From assembly GCF_003945595.2 (NCBI RefSeq), contig NW_024104291.1, positions 992,001 to 1,056,000 on the forward strand: 64,000 nt of DNA, in the 5' to 3' direction. The notes beneath the pieces were generated by a model. It did not search any database and was not told where the DNA came from. It saw only the letters and a program-made list of their open reading frames with translations. The position numbers were made by a program, and so were the translations under genes. This document shows, piece after piece, positions 31,201-46,100 of this stretch. This stretch comes from Pipra filicauda. Taxonomy: Eukaryota > Chordata > Aves > Passeriformes > Pipridae. Within the stretch, counting starts at the first letter, position 1; every line of letters begins with the position of its first letter.

Positions 31201-33261
31201 GGAGCTCCCCTGTTGGACGAGATCTTTGTTTTTCAGAGAAGGAAAATGAGGAAAGGAACTATAAGATAACTTGTCCATAGCAGATGTCCTTAGATCAGGG
31301 AAGACAAACTGGTACCCAGCCCAGTGTCCAACACTCCCCCTATGTTCATCATGTTACAGACCTCTGGAGAACTTTCCCCAGTGCCTGTTCTGAGCCAAAC
31401 CAATATTTCACCAACTATTCCCAGTGGAGTAGACTCTTCAGCATCCCTAGGCAGTCTGCCTGAGGACTCACTATTTGGCAGGGTTAGAAAGCTATTTTCA
31501 AGCCATATGAATTAAAGAGAAGAGGAATAATTTAATGTGCTACAGAGAAGGTTCAAACTTAGAATTAGGAAAATTGCCTCACAGCCTTTCAGTTATTAAA
31601 GTGGACATGTGATTTTCCACCAGTCATCTACTTTCTAGAAAAAGTAAAATTAATTCATTGAATATGGCCTGTGGCCAGAATTTGTCTACTGAGTATTTAC
31701 TAATGAACAGTAATGCCTTGGCTGCTCTTAGGACACCAGTTCCTTTTCTGGGCAATGCAGAGGGATCAGGTAGATGGTTTTAGCAGGTAGATGTTTTCAT
31801 TAAGATGGTGAAGGCATTCAGATGACAATGTGAGGATAGTTATCTGCCTTCAAATATGTGGTCAGTAAAAATGTAGAGTTGGTGCAGGAAGCCTGGTGAG
31901 GAAAAGGGGAATAACTGGAAATTCTGTTGAGCCTTTACAGTCTCTGCAGGAGCTAATAGAGATAAATCCTGCCTTTCTGTCTAGGTTGGGAACATCTGTG
32001 TTTCCCACTGCAGGTGAGAAACTACAAAAAATTCAGTCAGCAGAATCAGCACCAAAGACTAAGTCCTACATTGCTGAATGGGATGCGAGCAGTTGCTGCT
32101 AGTGGGGAAGAGAGATCACTGTCCTTGCCATGAGGAACGTGTGTAGGGACATTGGCACGGCGAATTATCACTCCTTTTTTTTTTCAAGACTGAGGCTGTC
32201 TTTTTGGGACACAACACCTGGAGATGATTGAGGGGAAAGTGGAAAGACTGTTCCCTCCCATCTCTCCAAGAAATGTTTGCATTTTGGTGGGGAAAGCATA
32301 AAAATGAAAATTATAGTTAAAACCTGAAACAAAATATTTAGGATTTTATGATGAGTCTGGACCACTTTGTCACTGTGAAGGGAAATGTCTTGTGTCCTGC
32401 AAGGTCATCCTTCATCAGCCTTCACACCCTCAGAGTCCTGTAAGAGTTGTGTGTCTGAGACTGAGTGCCTTTTTCTCTGCTTTTTAAGCCATGAGTATTT
32501 TTACTATACTGGAAAACTTTCACATCATAAATACAACGATTATTGATTACCATGTAGCAAGGATGGCTCAGAGATTAAAAGCTGCAGAAATTCAATTCTT
32601 TGAAAGTGTTTTTCACTCATACACACTGAACCCATTTAACTGTGGGAGTGTCATGAGGTGACATCACACAGCAGCAAGCATAAACTCAGGAGCAGCATGG
32701 GACTTTCCCATGTAAATCCCACAATACAATTTGCCCAACAACAGGAGCAGAGAGTGGAGATGCTCCATCCAATCCAGGTCTTAGTTGCAGGCTGTGTCAG
32801 AGGACTTGGTATTTTCTTGGAAAATACCATTTTCTTTTCCTCTCCTGAAATCAGTTTTGATGGAAAGATGAAAATCCATCCAGGCTTGTTGACCGTTAAG
32901 GACAAGACTCCCCTTTTCGATGTGCTTTAATTTCTACTATGGAATCCAAAGACACATGTAACAGTGTGTTTGCTAGGTTAATCCTCTGATAACTTTCTAG
33001 GACTCAGTTTACAAAATATTACTTGCATAAGCAACCTCCAGTCCCACTCTCATTCACCATGGTGCCAGCATTAATCTGGATGTATTAGAGGATTGTCTCT
33101 CACTGTCTGGAATTATTATTACGAAAGCCTTGGGAGTTTCAGTGCTTCTAGCCCTCGTCACACTTAGGGCTGTGGAAACCATTCAGGGTCAAAAGAGTCC
33201 CTAAACTGGGGACTCTGAGTCAGGGGGGTAGTTCATTAATTGCAGATTTCTTTTGATTTAG

Positions 33262-33319
33262 GTCCATTCCTGGTGATTGCTGATGTGTTTATACAGGAAC
33301 CATGGTCATTCTACGACAG
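33262..33319 (+). CDS. MYO7A: MYO7A start exon (MVILRQ)
   Basis: ATG at 33302-33304 in context ACCATGG, then VILRQ and donor CAG/GTAAGT at 33320. Coding part is 18 nt, phase 0. The exon's 5' edge is uncertain: acceptor TTTTGATTTAG (exon from 33262) or GTTTATACAG (exon from 33297). The first has the better pyrimidine tract. The exon was identified because only an exon with this start and phase gives the known MYO7A N-terminus. Confidence 0.85.
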
Positions 33320-36300
33320 GTAAGTAAAACATTCCTGTCTTCAGCTTCTCTGGTTTTACTCCATCACCACAGGCACTAATAAAAATATTTTTTTTTTTGG
33401 AGGGGAAGGGTCAAGCCAGGTTATTTTTATCCTATCTTATTTCCCTAAAAGGACTGTTACAAGATGCAGAGATACTCATTAGCCTTAATCCTTGATTGGC
33501 TTAGAGGAAATCATTGCTCTGTGTGTGTAGTCCAGATTAACCTCATGCAATGTTCCACTTCTATTTTCTTATCTGGGATGGTTCAGAAGCTGCACATGAG
33601 TCCTGGATACGCAGAAGAATAAAACAACTTACTGTGTGACTTGAAAAAGGATCTGGTCAAAAATTGACTTTCAATTTCCAGGAACAGTGCTGCTTTACTT
33701 GTGTAAAAATGGAGCCCTTTTGCACATTTGAAAGAAATTGAGGGATGGAGCACCTCTGATGTGGAGGAAGTCTGAGAGAGTTGGGTTTGTTCAGCCTGGA
33801 GAAGTCTCCAGGGAAACGTTATAGCACCTTCCAGTACCTACATAGGGCTTGTAAAAAAGAAGGAGAGCAACTTTTACGTGGGCATGCAGCAATAAGACAA
33901 GGGGAAATGGCTTTAAGCTGAATGAGGGGAGATTTCGATTAGATGTTAGGAAGAAATTATTGACTGTGAGAGTGGTGAGGCACTGGCACAGGTTGCCCAG
34001 AGAATGGCTGCCCCATCCCTGAAACTGTTCAAGGCCAGGGTGGATCGGGCTTCGAGCAACCTAGTCTAGTGGAAGATGGCCCTACTCATGGCAGGGGGGT
34101 TGAAACTAGATGACCTTGAAGGTCCATTTCAACCCAAACCTTTTATGATTCTGTGAATTGAAGAATTAAGTTGCATGGCAGGTCTCATGCAGATTCTGTA
34201 ATCATTTAGGGCTTCAAATTGTAGTGTTTCCCCTCTGTCTAGGCATAACATCTCTCTCACTGTCAGCTTCTGAGTTGTCTCATCGCCATGTCTCTCACCT
34301 GGGGAGGACTGACAGTCCCAGCATGTGTCCTGAGTTGAGGCTGCAGATTGACACTCAAATACATTTGTCAACACAGTCAGGCATTGAGGCAGTGGAGCGA
34401 ATCTACCCAACAGTTTTGATTCAACTCTGTCTCCCCCTTGGTACATGTGCTTTTGCCTGCTTTTGTCCAGTTTTTTTTGGACCTTTGAAGGAACTCTAAT
34501 GGTTTCAGTTTATACCAGCGACATAAACAACTGAGGATAGCTTTTAGTGGAAGGAATGCCAGGGGTCTCATGAAGCAACTGAACTTCTCTTTATGGTGTT
34601 GCCCTGACCTGCCAGAACCCGAGCCCGACAAAAACAGGACACACTTTGGTAGGGGTGGGTAGGAGCTCCATCCCCCTTCCAAAGGCTCCAAGGCATTTGC
34701 CTCATGCACAAACTGTCTGATGCAGTTTGCAATGCCAAGGAAAATGAGTGTGGAAATTAAAATGAGGTAGGTTAAAAGGTCTGAATAGCCATTGAGAAAT
34801 ACCCTGTAACAACTCTGTCTAGGATGGTATCACTCCAGGCTGCCTGTCATATCTCTGTCGGTGGGTACCCCTCTGTGGTTCATAAATCTTCTGTGTTGAT
34901 CTGAATTCACTCTTTGCAGAGCTTTAATCAAATAGAGCCTCTTCCTTGTTATCTAAAAACCAGGTGTCTTGTCTGGGCAAGGAGGCAACATGCTTCTGAA
35001 GTAATTCTGGGCACTCTCCCTGTGGGTTCAGATGCCAAGCAGTTGTTGACAAGTATCAGGGAAATAGGTTTGTGTTGAACTTATTGCTTACTGCAAACAT
35101 CTTTCTGCAGTGTGGATAAGGTGAACAAGTACCCCTCTGTAATGAAATAAAGTCACCCAGTTGTTATCAGATACAGGCCCTTTCTGAGGTCACTTTATAC
35201 CAGTTTGCCCCATCTAAAGGTCCAATCTGAGTCACATTGGAACTACTTTGCTCTCTGGCCCAAAAGTCTGCTGTTTATGTGATGTTTAATTGCCAGTAGC
35301 AGCAGTATATGTATTTTGCTTCCTTAAGTTTTGCTGTAAGATTTTGGAAATACATCTATGATGTTCCTGATCTTTATTACTTTCCAAGGAGCTTTCTCTG
35401 TCTTTTTTTTGCTCATTCTTGAATGTGCACAACATGGTTATGGTTCTACCCTCCCACCCCTTTTCCCCTGAAAACTTTCTCCAACAACATCAAAAACACC
35501 AAATCATCACCTGCAATAGGTGAACCCAGAGCTTTTGGCCCTTACAGCTTGTTTTCCCTGTCGTTACCTAGCTATAAATCCAGGAATTTTGAAGATGAGC
35601 CCATGGCATTGCTCTTCTTCCATTTTTCCATCAAAACAGTGCATATCAGGATCTCCGTTAGGGAGAACTGAGCGCCAAGGGCAGCACATGGCTCCAGCAA
35701 GAACGGGAAAACACACAGAGCTCCTGCCCTGTGTCTTCCACCCAGTAATCTGAAACAAAAGCCAATATTGTTCCCCAGCAGGCGCCTGAAGGGAGCCAAA
35801 CTTATCAGCTTTAGTAACTAGCAAATTACTCGTGGCAAGTCCATTTCAGTGCACAAAGAAAGGGAAGATGGAAAAGGAGGGCCTTCCTGAATTCCTGACT
35901 TGGCAGCCTGACAAGTTTGTTTGGCTTTGCAACACAGCAGCAGCTTGTTTGTGCATGTTCTGTCATTTAAAGCAGAAATGGTTTTGGAGCTGGAGTGGAG
36001 ACCAGGAGGGTGTGGTGGTCCTGGCCATCCAGCCTGGCCAGGGAGAGGGCTTTCCTGGTGGCAAATGGCAAATGACTGCTGCTTGCCACATGGCTCTTTT
36101 TGCCAACTCCATCTTCTTGTTCATGTAGATAACCGTTATATAAACCAGTCTTAAATCTAAGGTATCACAGTGCTGCAAATTTGCTGTTGTTGGGCCAGCC
36201 CAACAAAAATAAAACCTTCTTATCAACTGGGGAATAAAACATACTTGCAAAATATAAGTATTTCATGTAGGACCAAGTTCAGCATCAGGAGTTGGACTTG

Positions 36301-39300
36301 ATGATCCTTCTGGGCCTCTTCCAACTCAGGATATTCTATGATCCCACAAATCTCATCCACTATACTAGACTTTTCAGAAGATTTTATCTGTATTACTGTG
36401 GTCTCCTGACCATGTCCAGATCACATGAGGAGCATTACTGCTTTTGAAGGTTTCTCCCATTTCTTACTGGCCCCCCAGCCTGCTCCTGGGGTTATGGAGA
36501 GAGAAGTAGGAGTTAAAAGAGACAGTGGAGACCTAATCCAAGCAGATAAAGGAAAGCAAACCCCAACCAGAAATTAAGGTCCTGAGGGATCAAGCATTGT
36601 GGATACCTCACTCTATAAAGCTCTTGCAAAGAAAGGAAGGTGTTTCAGCTATTCTGAAACTTTGCAAGAGCCAAGACTTGATCAGAGACTTCAGCTCTGC
36701 TTTCCTGGATCAGCAGAGCTCCTAAGGAGGTGATTCTTGGGTGCAGTGCCAAAACCTCGCAGTTTCCTTGCAGCCATCCATTCTGCAAAGTCCGTGCCAC
36801 CTCTGGCATTTCTTTGAACATAAAGTCCCCAGTACAGCTTCAGCTTTAAAACCCCACAAAACAAGTCCTACATGAACAAGACTGTCCTTGATATGTTCAT
36901 GTCTCTGTTTTCTGAGTGTATTTGTGGCTTCTTGCTCTTGTGCCAGACTGGCCTTTAGCTAACGATGTCCTTTCCCCTTCTTGCCATTTCTCAGGTGTTT
37001 GTTATCATTTTCCTACTCTTGTAACTAACCAAAATCCTGTAAAACCTTATTGTCCCTCTTGTGAAACAAGTTCTGCAGCCCTCTTGTGATGGTGGCAGCC
37101 CTTTCTTCACTAGTCCAGATAATTTCTTCTTGTTAAGATCAGAATTACACATTGCACTCAGGTGAAGGGGATTTGTGCAATTTGTTAATGAGCAGGAATA
37201 GATTTTGTGACTGCCGGTGTTTTCAGTGTCTCAGTTTGATGCTCTGAGGGGATGTTTTCCTGTGCTGAGATTAAGAACAGCAGAGACCAGCTTTTGAAAT
37301 CTTTCAGTCCACTCAAAAACATCTCCCAGCTGAGCTCTGAGATCACTGGCTTTACCTGGAGCTTACATACACCATTTTGAGTGTTATTGGTCATACACAT
37401 TCAGCTTTGCCAAGTGATTCATTGTGCTACATATTTTGTTAACAAGGAGGAAGGGGAGGGAGAAAAACAACGTTATTGTAGGTCTTCTCTGGGCTGATCT
37501 GTAATCATATTATTATAAAAAGCAAAATGTAACTCCACTGTTTGAATTCTCTTTCTCATAAACACTGAATAATTTAAGTCTTCTCCCATTTATGCCTCGT
37601 ATCTCTCTGATCTATGAGTCTGAGGCTTCCCTGGATAGCTGTAATGCAGCAATGAAAAGTCCAGCACAAGCCAACCAAAGGGCACATTTGCATATAGATT
37701 GAAACATGAATCGTTGGGAGCCATTCAGTAGTTGCAGTGCTCAAGACATTTGGCATTTTAACAGCTCTTTACATCAAATCCTTTCCATCACATTTATGGG
37801 ACAATTAAAGTGCTGGAGTTGCTGTGTGCAGAAAACGAAGCTGCAGGCTAGGGAGATTTTCTTACAGTGCTATGGCTGTGGAGTATAAATTATGTGATGT
37901 CAAATAAAGGTAGAGTGAGCAATCTCAGCTGGGGTGTGGAAATACCCTCTTGGAGAGCCTGTCTAAAATGCATTTGTTCCTGCTTCTTGATACCTCAGAC
38001 AAGCCTCCAGGATCCATCTTCTCTGAAGTGTATGCACTGAAACCTTAATCTTTTTGAATGCAAGACAGAGAAGGCTTTGCATGAGAGTTGTTATATGTGT
38101 GGCTGAGTTTAGTTTTGCTATTTAAGGAGGCAGTAACAAAATACCCAGCCAATTGGATGTTTATTTGAGGATATAGGAAACTTCAAAGGACTCAATAACA
38201 AAATTTACCTTGACTTAGTCTTGGGACCATATGTTTCCCCAGGGAAAACCTACATCTCCAGGGACAGCTCTTGCAGAGCAGCTCACATGTTATCTATCTT
38301 GTCCTGCTTGATGGTAACTTCTTTGTCTGTCAGAGCCCTTAAAGGTGCACTTAGCTTGCTTGAGACCTGACATCTGGAGCAAGAAGAGAGAAATTCAGCT
38401 TCTCAAACTGTCTCTCTCTCCTAAACCCTCCAACTCATCATGGAGTTTGGATTGGATATTAGGAAAAATTTCTTCACCAAAAGGATGGTCAGGCATTGGA
38501 ATAGGCTGTCCAGAGCAGTGGTGGAGTCATCATCCCTGGAGGTATTTAAAAGACATGTAGATGTGGCACTTTGGGACATAGTTTAGAATGTTAGGTTAAT
38601 GGTAGGACTTGATGATCCTAGGGGACCTTTCCAACCTAAATGATGACTCTGTTGTTCTGTGATTCTGTAAGCTGACTCTGAAGAAGTCTCGCTTTCTGTA
38701 AAAAGAAAGCTTGTAATGAATCTTACAGCCGGTAGAGCTGGGGACTGTTGGCCCATCTAGAAACCCCTTTTGCAGGAGAGATGTTTGGGGAGGTAAATTA
38801 GAAATTTTTCATTTCCACCCACCTCATAACTTATCCTGCTGCTAGGGATCAACACAAGGGTTGATTTCCCTTGGCCCTCATTCCAGCCATTGAGCCTCTG
38901 ATTACTATTCTTAACGGGAGGAAGCATCTTCACCCCAGCTGTGCAAAAAGAGCAGAGCAAAGGAGCTCCTGTCCCATCCCATACCCATGCCCACATACCC
39001 ACGCCCACATACCCACCTGCTTCTAACTGCCCTCCACTCATCCCAGCTGAGTGATACAGCTATTAGCTGGACCACCTTGTCAATAATTTTACCAAAATCA
39101 GATGGTTCACATGTACGTTAAAAAAAACTTGAACATAGTTTATTTTTTTTTTCCTGTTATTTTTACTCGGGTCAGTTCTCAGATGGGATATAGGGACTGA
39201 CAGTTGGAGGGATTTGGGTAAAAGGTAGACATTTAAGCCAGCATGGCAACTGTAAGGAATGTTTGTGATATGACATTCTCAATGGAGCGTGGGACCAAGC

Positions 39301-40111
39301 TTGTCATTTGCTCCTTGTACAAATGGTTGTGCTGCAGGCAGACAGCTCTCCCTGTTCAAGGTGACCTTTGTCTTCATCAAATACCTCTTGCAAAACTGGA
39401 AAACATTCAACAGCAAGGCGTTGAAAAGAGAACCCTCAACATTTCATGGATTTTTGAGTTACAGACACTTCTGTGGAATGACCCTGATGTATACTAGTGA
39501 AAGATTTGGCTTTTATGGCATAAAATTCATTCCCTTTTCAAGGTACAGCATCATTTGCTAGCACAGTATAGATTTGACAGCAATTTTCCTAAAGAAACAC
39601 ACTTAGCTCTGGCTTTCTGCAGTCAGGTTCAAGAAGCTGAGCACAGCTCCTGGAGCCCAGGGGAAGAAAAGCAATAACAGACCTTTTCAGTAGCACAAAT
39701 TGAAAAATGGCGTTTCTTTCTCAGGAGAAAGTTGAGCTGGGGGTATAGAGAATATCTATTGAGATGTCATTGCCTGGTCAATAAATAAAATCGTTTCATT
39801 GGAATTAAAAGCTGAATATTGGAGACTTCCAATAAGGACATCAAAACGATACTTTCCATGTCAGCCTTTAGCCAAACTAAAGTGTTTTCATAAAAAGGTA
39901 TGTTAATATGTTTTTCCTGTTGCATTTCAGGTCTTGGTGAAATGGCATTCTCTAAGGAAAATTTACAGTAATAACTTTAGAAGAGTAAATCCATTTTTAA
40001 TTGGTTTCTAAATGTAACCAAAACAGGAGGAGGATTTAGATGTTTGCTTGAATACACATAAGGAGACTGTTCTGAAAAAAAAAACAAAACAAAACAAAAA
40101 AAACCAAAAAA

Positions 40112-40191
<80 letters not shown>

Positions 40192-43100
40192 TGTCTTAGA
40201 GAGTAAAGAAAATTCAGTACTGGGAGTGAATTAACCTGAGATATACCATTGAGCCAGCCGCAACTTTAGATACTTCTATTGGGGCTTTTAACAATGGGGA
40301 AGTGAGATGAGTAACTGTGAACTGGGACTTGGAAATTTGTATGGTGCCACTTTAGCATTTCCATTTTGCCACTGCTGGGTATATTTGCAGATATTACTCT
40401 AGTGGTCAGCAGCACTGACCAGCTCATGCAAGGATTGTGCATCAGTGTTGCAATGTAAGGGAATTGCCTTTTCCTGGTTGGCCTCATCCACATGGATCTG
40501 AGTTTTACAAACACGAGAAGGTGATACGGTGGATCAGTCCTCCTCTCCTTCACAATTCAGCCCTGGCTTCTCTCTTCACAAGGGAGGTGGCATTGGCAGA
40601 GGAAAGTCATCTGCTTTCTTGTGCTTGGCAAAGGTCAATCCTAGAACTTTACAAGGATTTCATCCTCCTTTAGGCAATTTTTTGTGAATAGAGAAAACGT
40701 CACCAGCTGTAAGTTATGAGGACTTCTGTTCCTGAACAGAAACTATTATAAAATTCTGAATGGAGTTAGAGTGGGCTGAGGTTGGGAATATATATTGAAT
40801 GTCCAGATTTGTTCAGATGCAGGTCTGTCCCACCTGGCATTCTGTATCCAAAATGACTGTTGGTGAACACCAAGGGATGAGTAAGCATACAGTGTTATTT
40901 CCTCAAAATATGTTCCTATCCTTCAGCTAATTTCCTGGCCTCCACTTATGAATTTTCAGCCTGGTCATTTCCCAAGCCTGAAGTGATTTAGTTAGTAATC
41001 CCTAATGAATCTCCCTTCCAAGCACCTGTCCTGCTTCCTTACTTCTCTAGATGTCCTATCTACCTCCATGGCTTTTTGCTGGACCTAGTCCCCACTGACT
41101 TTGGTTGATATCCCCTTATTTTTGGACTGGAAGAGTATTTTAAAGAAGTATCTCTGCAACCTCGTCCCGTACTAGCCATCCACGTGGGCCACTGGTGACA
41201 ACAGGATGGTACCGTAGATGGTTCTGTGGTGTGTCTTAACCTTGCACACCCATTTTCATGTACTGCCTGAGGCAATTCCACTTGCATCCTGATAGTATTG
41301 CTCCCTTACAACTCTTCAAGTTAGAAGCAGGTGTCCTCCATCCTTTGCCCAGAACCACTTTAGCGGAACTCAGGAGAAAAAGGCGTTGGCTTATTTTGCA
41401 TGCTAAAGAAGAAAGAACCAAGTGCTGCTTGTTTTTGAGATTAGGAAAAACACTATCTGGGACAGTGATTTACCTGCCATGACTCAGAAGCCTTTTGTGC
41501 AGACAGTGCAAAGGCAATGTGAGCAGTTTATGTGCATCTCCTACCACCCAGCCAGGCGTTTTATTGCCAGCACCATTGCTGGCAAATGACTCTTAAGGTC
41601 ACACACTGCATTTTCATGATCTGCAAATCACTTTGTGAGGGCGTTTTACTGCCCCCTAACCCCATAAAATTGCTAGATTCAGTGCGAGACAGACAGGCAG
41701 CCTTTCCCATTAGGTGGATGCTTGAAATTAAGCAACATTTGCATCCAGCAAAATGCAATGGAGGCATTAACTGTATTTCCATGTTTATACTGTCAGCCTA
41801 TTCCTTACAGAAACATAGGCTTAATTAATATATCTATATGATAATACTCTTGCAGTCTCAAAATTAAGGCTATAGGGCAATTATTGAGTTTCTCAAAACA
41901 ACTATATAAAATTGATGAGTATTCTTCACGTGAATTTATTTCTCTTTAACATGATTTGGGTTTCCACATGAGCACCAGTTAGCTGTCTGCTGCTGAACAA
42001 GCATCTCTGCCATGCTAGGCACCCTGAAAACCCCCCCAACAAAACCAAAATGTTGGCTCCAAAATTGTGGTTGTATTTGTAATGCAACCCTTCTCAAACT
42101 GGGTAAAATGTGTGACCAAACCCCTTTGGAGGCCATATTCCTCTTGTGCAGTGTATGCAGAATGGACTGTCCATGTAATAAAATATCCATGAAGAATATA
42201 AAAAGTACCAATAATACAGGAATTATTTGCTGTGCCAAAATCATGCAGAGAGTATTTCTCTTATTTCTCGTTTTTATTCTTCTGGCTACTAGAGTTCAGG
42301 ACATCCACATGAAAGCCTTATCCCACTGGCAATCTTACCAGCCACAATTCCTTGATCATTTCATGTAAGAAATAGGTCCAAATTCATTTTCTGATCTGTG
42401 ACTTTTGCTTTGTTTGCAATGGCTGTTGATTACTTGGTGGGACTTGGATCTTGAAGCAGGTGTCTGGGTTTGTGTGTGTAAAAAGGACTGATGTTCAGGA
42501 TCTGGTTCATGATCACTTTCTAAAAGCTGGGTCTCTTCAATATATGCCCAGCAAGCTGGAAACCATTAACTGTAAAGCTGTCCCAGGTTTGAAGGAATCC
42601 ACAGTGCACATCTGTATGTGTCCTGATCCAACAAGTCAACTGTCTTGGCTACGTCTGCCAACTGCAACTGTGATTTGAACAGTGATGGTTGTCCCAATCT
42701 CTGTCATCTTGTGCCAACCTAAAAACTCTACCTCCGTCTGCAACCTCTAGGTTAGGATTTGTCTAGCTGGACTTGCTGCCTGGTTCCTTCAGGTCCTTAA
42801 TTAACGTGGTTGTCATCTGTTGTCCCTATGTTATTCCAAAGCCTTCTGGAATTTCACATACTATTAGCATCAAAGTTTACTTAAAACCCATGGCAAAATC
42901 ATTGGAAACAAATCTCTTGGTGCATTTGGTAATTCCAGAGAGTTACAGCAGATGGGGCTGGTATTGTGCTGCGCAGCTCTGCAGCTGGTCTACCTCCTCC
43001 CTCGGAGGGACCCACCACCAGCAATTTGGGAAGTTTTCCAAAGTTTTCCCAAGGCAGAGGGGCTTGAAGAATCCAGGCAAATGGTTGCAATTAGCAACCT

Positions 43101-46100
43101 GATATGAGTTTCCATTTCAAGGTGGTCTTGTATGGATCCAGCTTTGGAATCTTCAAAACCATGAAGCAAGCAATGAAATATAGATTATTTTTCTGGGTTT
43201 TAATAAATACTAGTATGATTCTTTTTGTTATTCATTTCATGATGAAAAAACATCCATGTATTTAGTTTTCTTCAATTTTTTTTCACAGAATCATAATATC
43301 ATAGAATGGTTCGTGTTGGAAGGGGACCATAAAGATTACGTCATTCCAACCCCCCTGCCATGGGCAGGGACAGCTTCCACTACCTCAGGTTGCCCAAAGC
43401 CCCATCCAACCTGGCTGTGAGCAATTCTGGGGATGGGGCAGCCACAGCTTTTCTGGGCAACCTGTTCTAGTTCCTCACCATCCTCACAGTCAAGAATTTC
43501 TGCCTAATACCTAATCTAAACCTGCCCTCTGTTGGTTTAAAGCCATTCCCCTTTGTTCTATCCCTACATTCCCTTGCCAAAAGTCCCTTTCCAGCTCTCT
43601 TGTAGCCCCTTTAGATACTGAAAGACTGAACAATCCCAAATCCAAGTTTTTTTACATCTTGGAGTATCTTTTCTTCTTTCAGAGGGATGCTACTTGCATT
43701 GCAGCATCTCTGCATCCTTGTGGCTGGTACCTAAGGAAGAGAAACCAATACTAACATGTTTTGAATTGCATCACGAGCATAGCCAGTATGATTTGTTTAT
43801 TTTCAATTATGCTTTCTCCTGCCATCCATTCCTCTCAGGGGATGGCTTTTCAAACACACCTCTGGAGAAGTCCACTTCTCCCTTCAGCAGTCATATCACA
43901 AACGCCCTCAAGATGCTATTGACTGAGCTGCAAACTGACCTTCCTCCAGACTCCCTCACTCTCCTCAGTAACCCACATAACCCTCAGTGTATACACAAAG
44001 GTAGTATGTAAAAAGGGCAGATCTGCTCCAATCTGATGTGGCAGTGGGAAAAACAGCATTACTCCCCTTTCATTCAATATTTCCGAAGATGAGACATGCT
44101 ATTTAAGTAGTGGGACTTGTCTAGACATGTCAGTGTGACTTTGGCTAATGCAGACCCTTAGCACAGACATGTTTCTGCTGGGAAAATTGCATTTATATGA
44201 GTATAGACTACTACTATATGGGAAAATAATATATTTGTACTAGGATTAAGCACTTCTTTGCACTAAGTCTACATCTCTGTTTATGCAGGAATAGCTGTGT
44301 AGATTGCAATAGTCCCACCTCTATTTAGTACACAGGAACTAATTGCAGACTAGGTCTCAGTGAGTATGTAAAAAGTCAGGGAGGAAGGAAGAAGAACCAG
44401 AAGTAAAGAAATTAAGTAGCAAGCATCTTTCCAGAGCACGGAAGATGAAGCTGAACTCTGAAAGAGAATTTGACAGGTTGCACGCAAAAAATAAAAGATG
44501 CTTTTATCACAGATAGTGGAAAAATGCGCTTTGTTTCCCAAGGAATAAAATCAACTAAAACAGTTGAATTCTTGTGGTGGTTGTTAGTCTTCTTTCAACA
44601 GCCTGCATGAGCCAGGATGACAAACATCCCTTCCAATTTACATTTCTGTGTATCATCTTTTTTTTTTCCATTTTTCCCCTTCATCAGTACTGTACAGTGT
44701 AATTCAAACTGTGTCCTTTCTGTGAACCATTGTGATCAGAGGCAGAAAAATATTGGGTAGATGTACCTATTTGCCTCCATCTGTTACCTAGTTCTGTAGC
44801 TCTCGTGCTCATCAGCTGGGATTCTGCTTTCATGAATGAAGTCAAACAGTTCTTTGCCTTCACCCAGGGAATAAAGCTCATCCGTAAGTGAGGCAGAGCC
44901 TCCATCAGCTCCACTCAGTGATGCCACAGCAGATACCTGTGCAGGCAGCAACTTCACTCCCCTGGGCATGCTGCCAGCTCTGTGTTCATAGAATCATAGA
45001 ATCATACAATAAGCTGAGTTGGAAAAGACCTCTGAGATCATCAAGTCCAACCCTTGATCCAACACCGCTGTGTTCCTGTCTCTGTCTACCAGCTCTGGAG
45101 ACCAGTTGTCCTGAGGACAACCTATCTTACTGCTCTTGCTGCTCTCCCTGCTCCAGCACTGGGTCTTTGCTGTTTACATTGTGAGCCAGTTGAGGGACTA
45201 AGCCAGTAAAACACTTTGCAGAAACATGTGAAAATGTTGCTGCTGTGTTAATTCCCTGAGCTAGTTCACCGGAGGATCAAATCAAAGATCCTTTAAATCA
45301 CAGATCCTTTAAAGACCATCAGGTCCAATCCCCCTGCAATGAGCAGGGACATCTTCAACTGGATCAGGTTGCTCAGAACCTGATCTTGAGTGTTTCCAGG
45401 GATGAAGCATCTACTATCTCTCTGGGCAACCTGTGCCAGTGTTTCATCACCCTCATCATAAAAAAACTTCTTCCTAATATCTAATCTAAAACTCTTTTAG
45501 TTTATAACCAGCATCCCTTTTTCCTGCAAAAAAAGTTTGTCCCCAGCTTTCTTGTAACCTAAATCAACCCTACTTCCTCTTGAAGGTGTTCCCCTTGTCC
45601 TGTCACTGGAAAGTCCCTTTCCAGCTCTCCCTTGGATCCTCTTTAGGTACTGGAAGGGGCTCTAAGGTCTTCCGAGGACCTTTTCTTCTCCAGGCTGAAC
45701 AACCCCAACTCTCTCAGCCTGTCTTCACAGTAGAGGTGCTCAAGTGCTCTGAGCATCTTCGTGGCCTCCTCTGGGTTCACTCCTACAGGTCCTTCTTATG
45801 CTGGGAGCCCCAGAGTAGATGGGGTCTCACCAGAGAGGACATGGGGGGGCAGAATCCTCTCCCTCAGCCTGCTGACCACACTGCTGGTGATGCAGCCCGG
45901 GGTGCAGTTGACTTTCTGGGCTGCCAGTGCACATCACCCACTCATGTCCAGTTTTTCATCCACTATGTCCTTATCCTCAGAGTTGCTTTCAATCCCTTTA
46001 TCCCCCAGCATATATGGGCACTGGGGCTTACCCTGACCCAGGTGCAGGACCTTGCACTTGGCCCTGTTGAACCTCATGAGGTTTCCTTGAGCCCACTCCT

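Larger units (their letters stand above)
14447..33261 (+). other. MYO7A: Presumed MYO7A intron 1 (about 18.8 kb)
   Basis: No coding exon was recognised between the CpG island and the MYO7A start exon. Contents: a C13/CA microsatellite (14850-14872), nine CR1 fragments, a GATA microsatellite (23849-23908) and unique sequence. No OMP-like gene (an olfactory gene located within the CAPN5 locus in mammals) was seen. The open frame at 15410-15853 (147 codons) has no recognisable family. Confidence 0.5.

Noticed and set aside
11506..33261. OMP (olfactory marker protein) gene, which lies within this locus in mammals
   Set aside because: No ORF or exon resembling OMP was found in the window. It may lie upstream within the CAPN5 5' region or be absent, which cannot be decided here.
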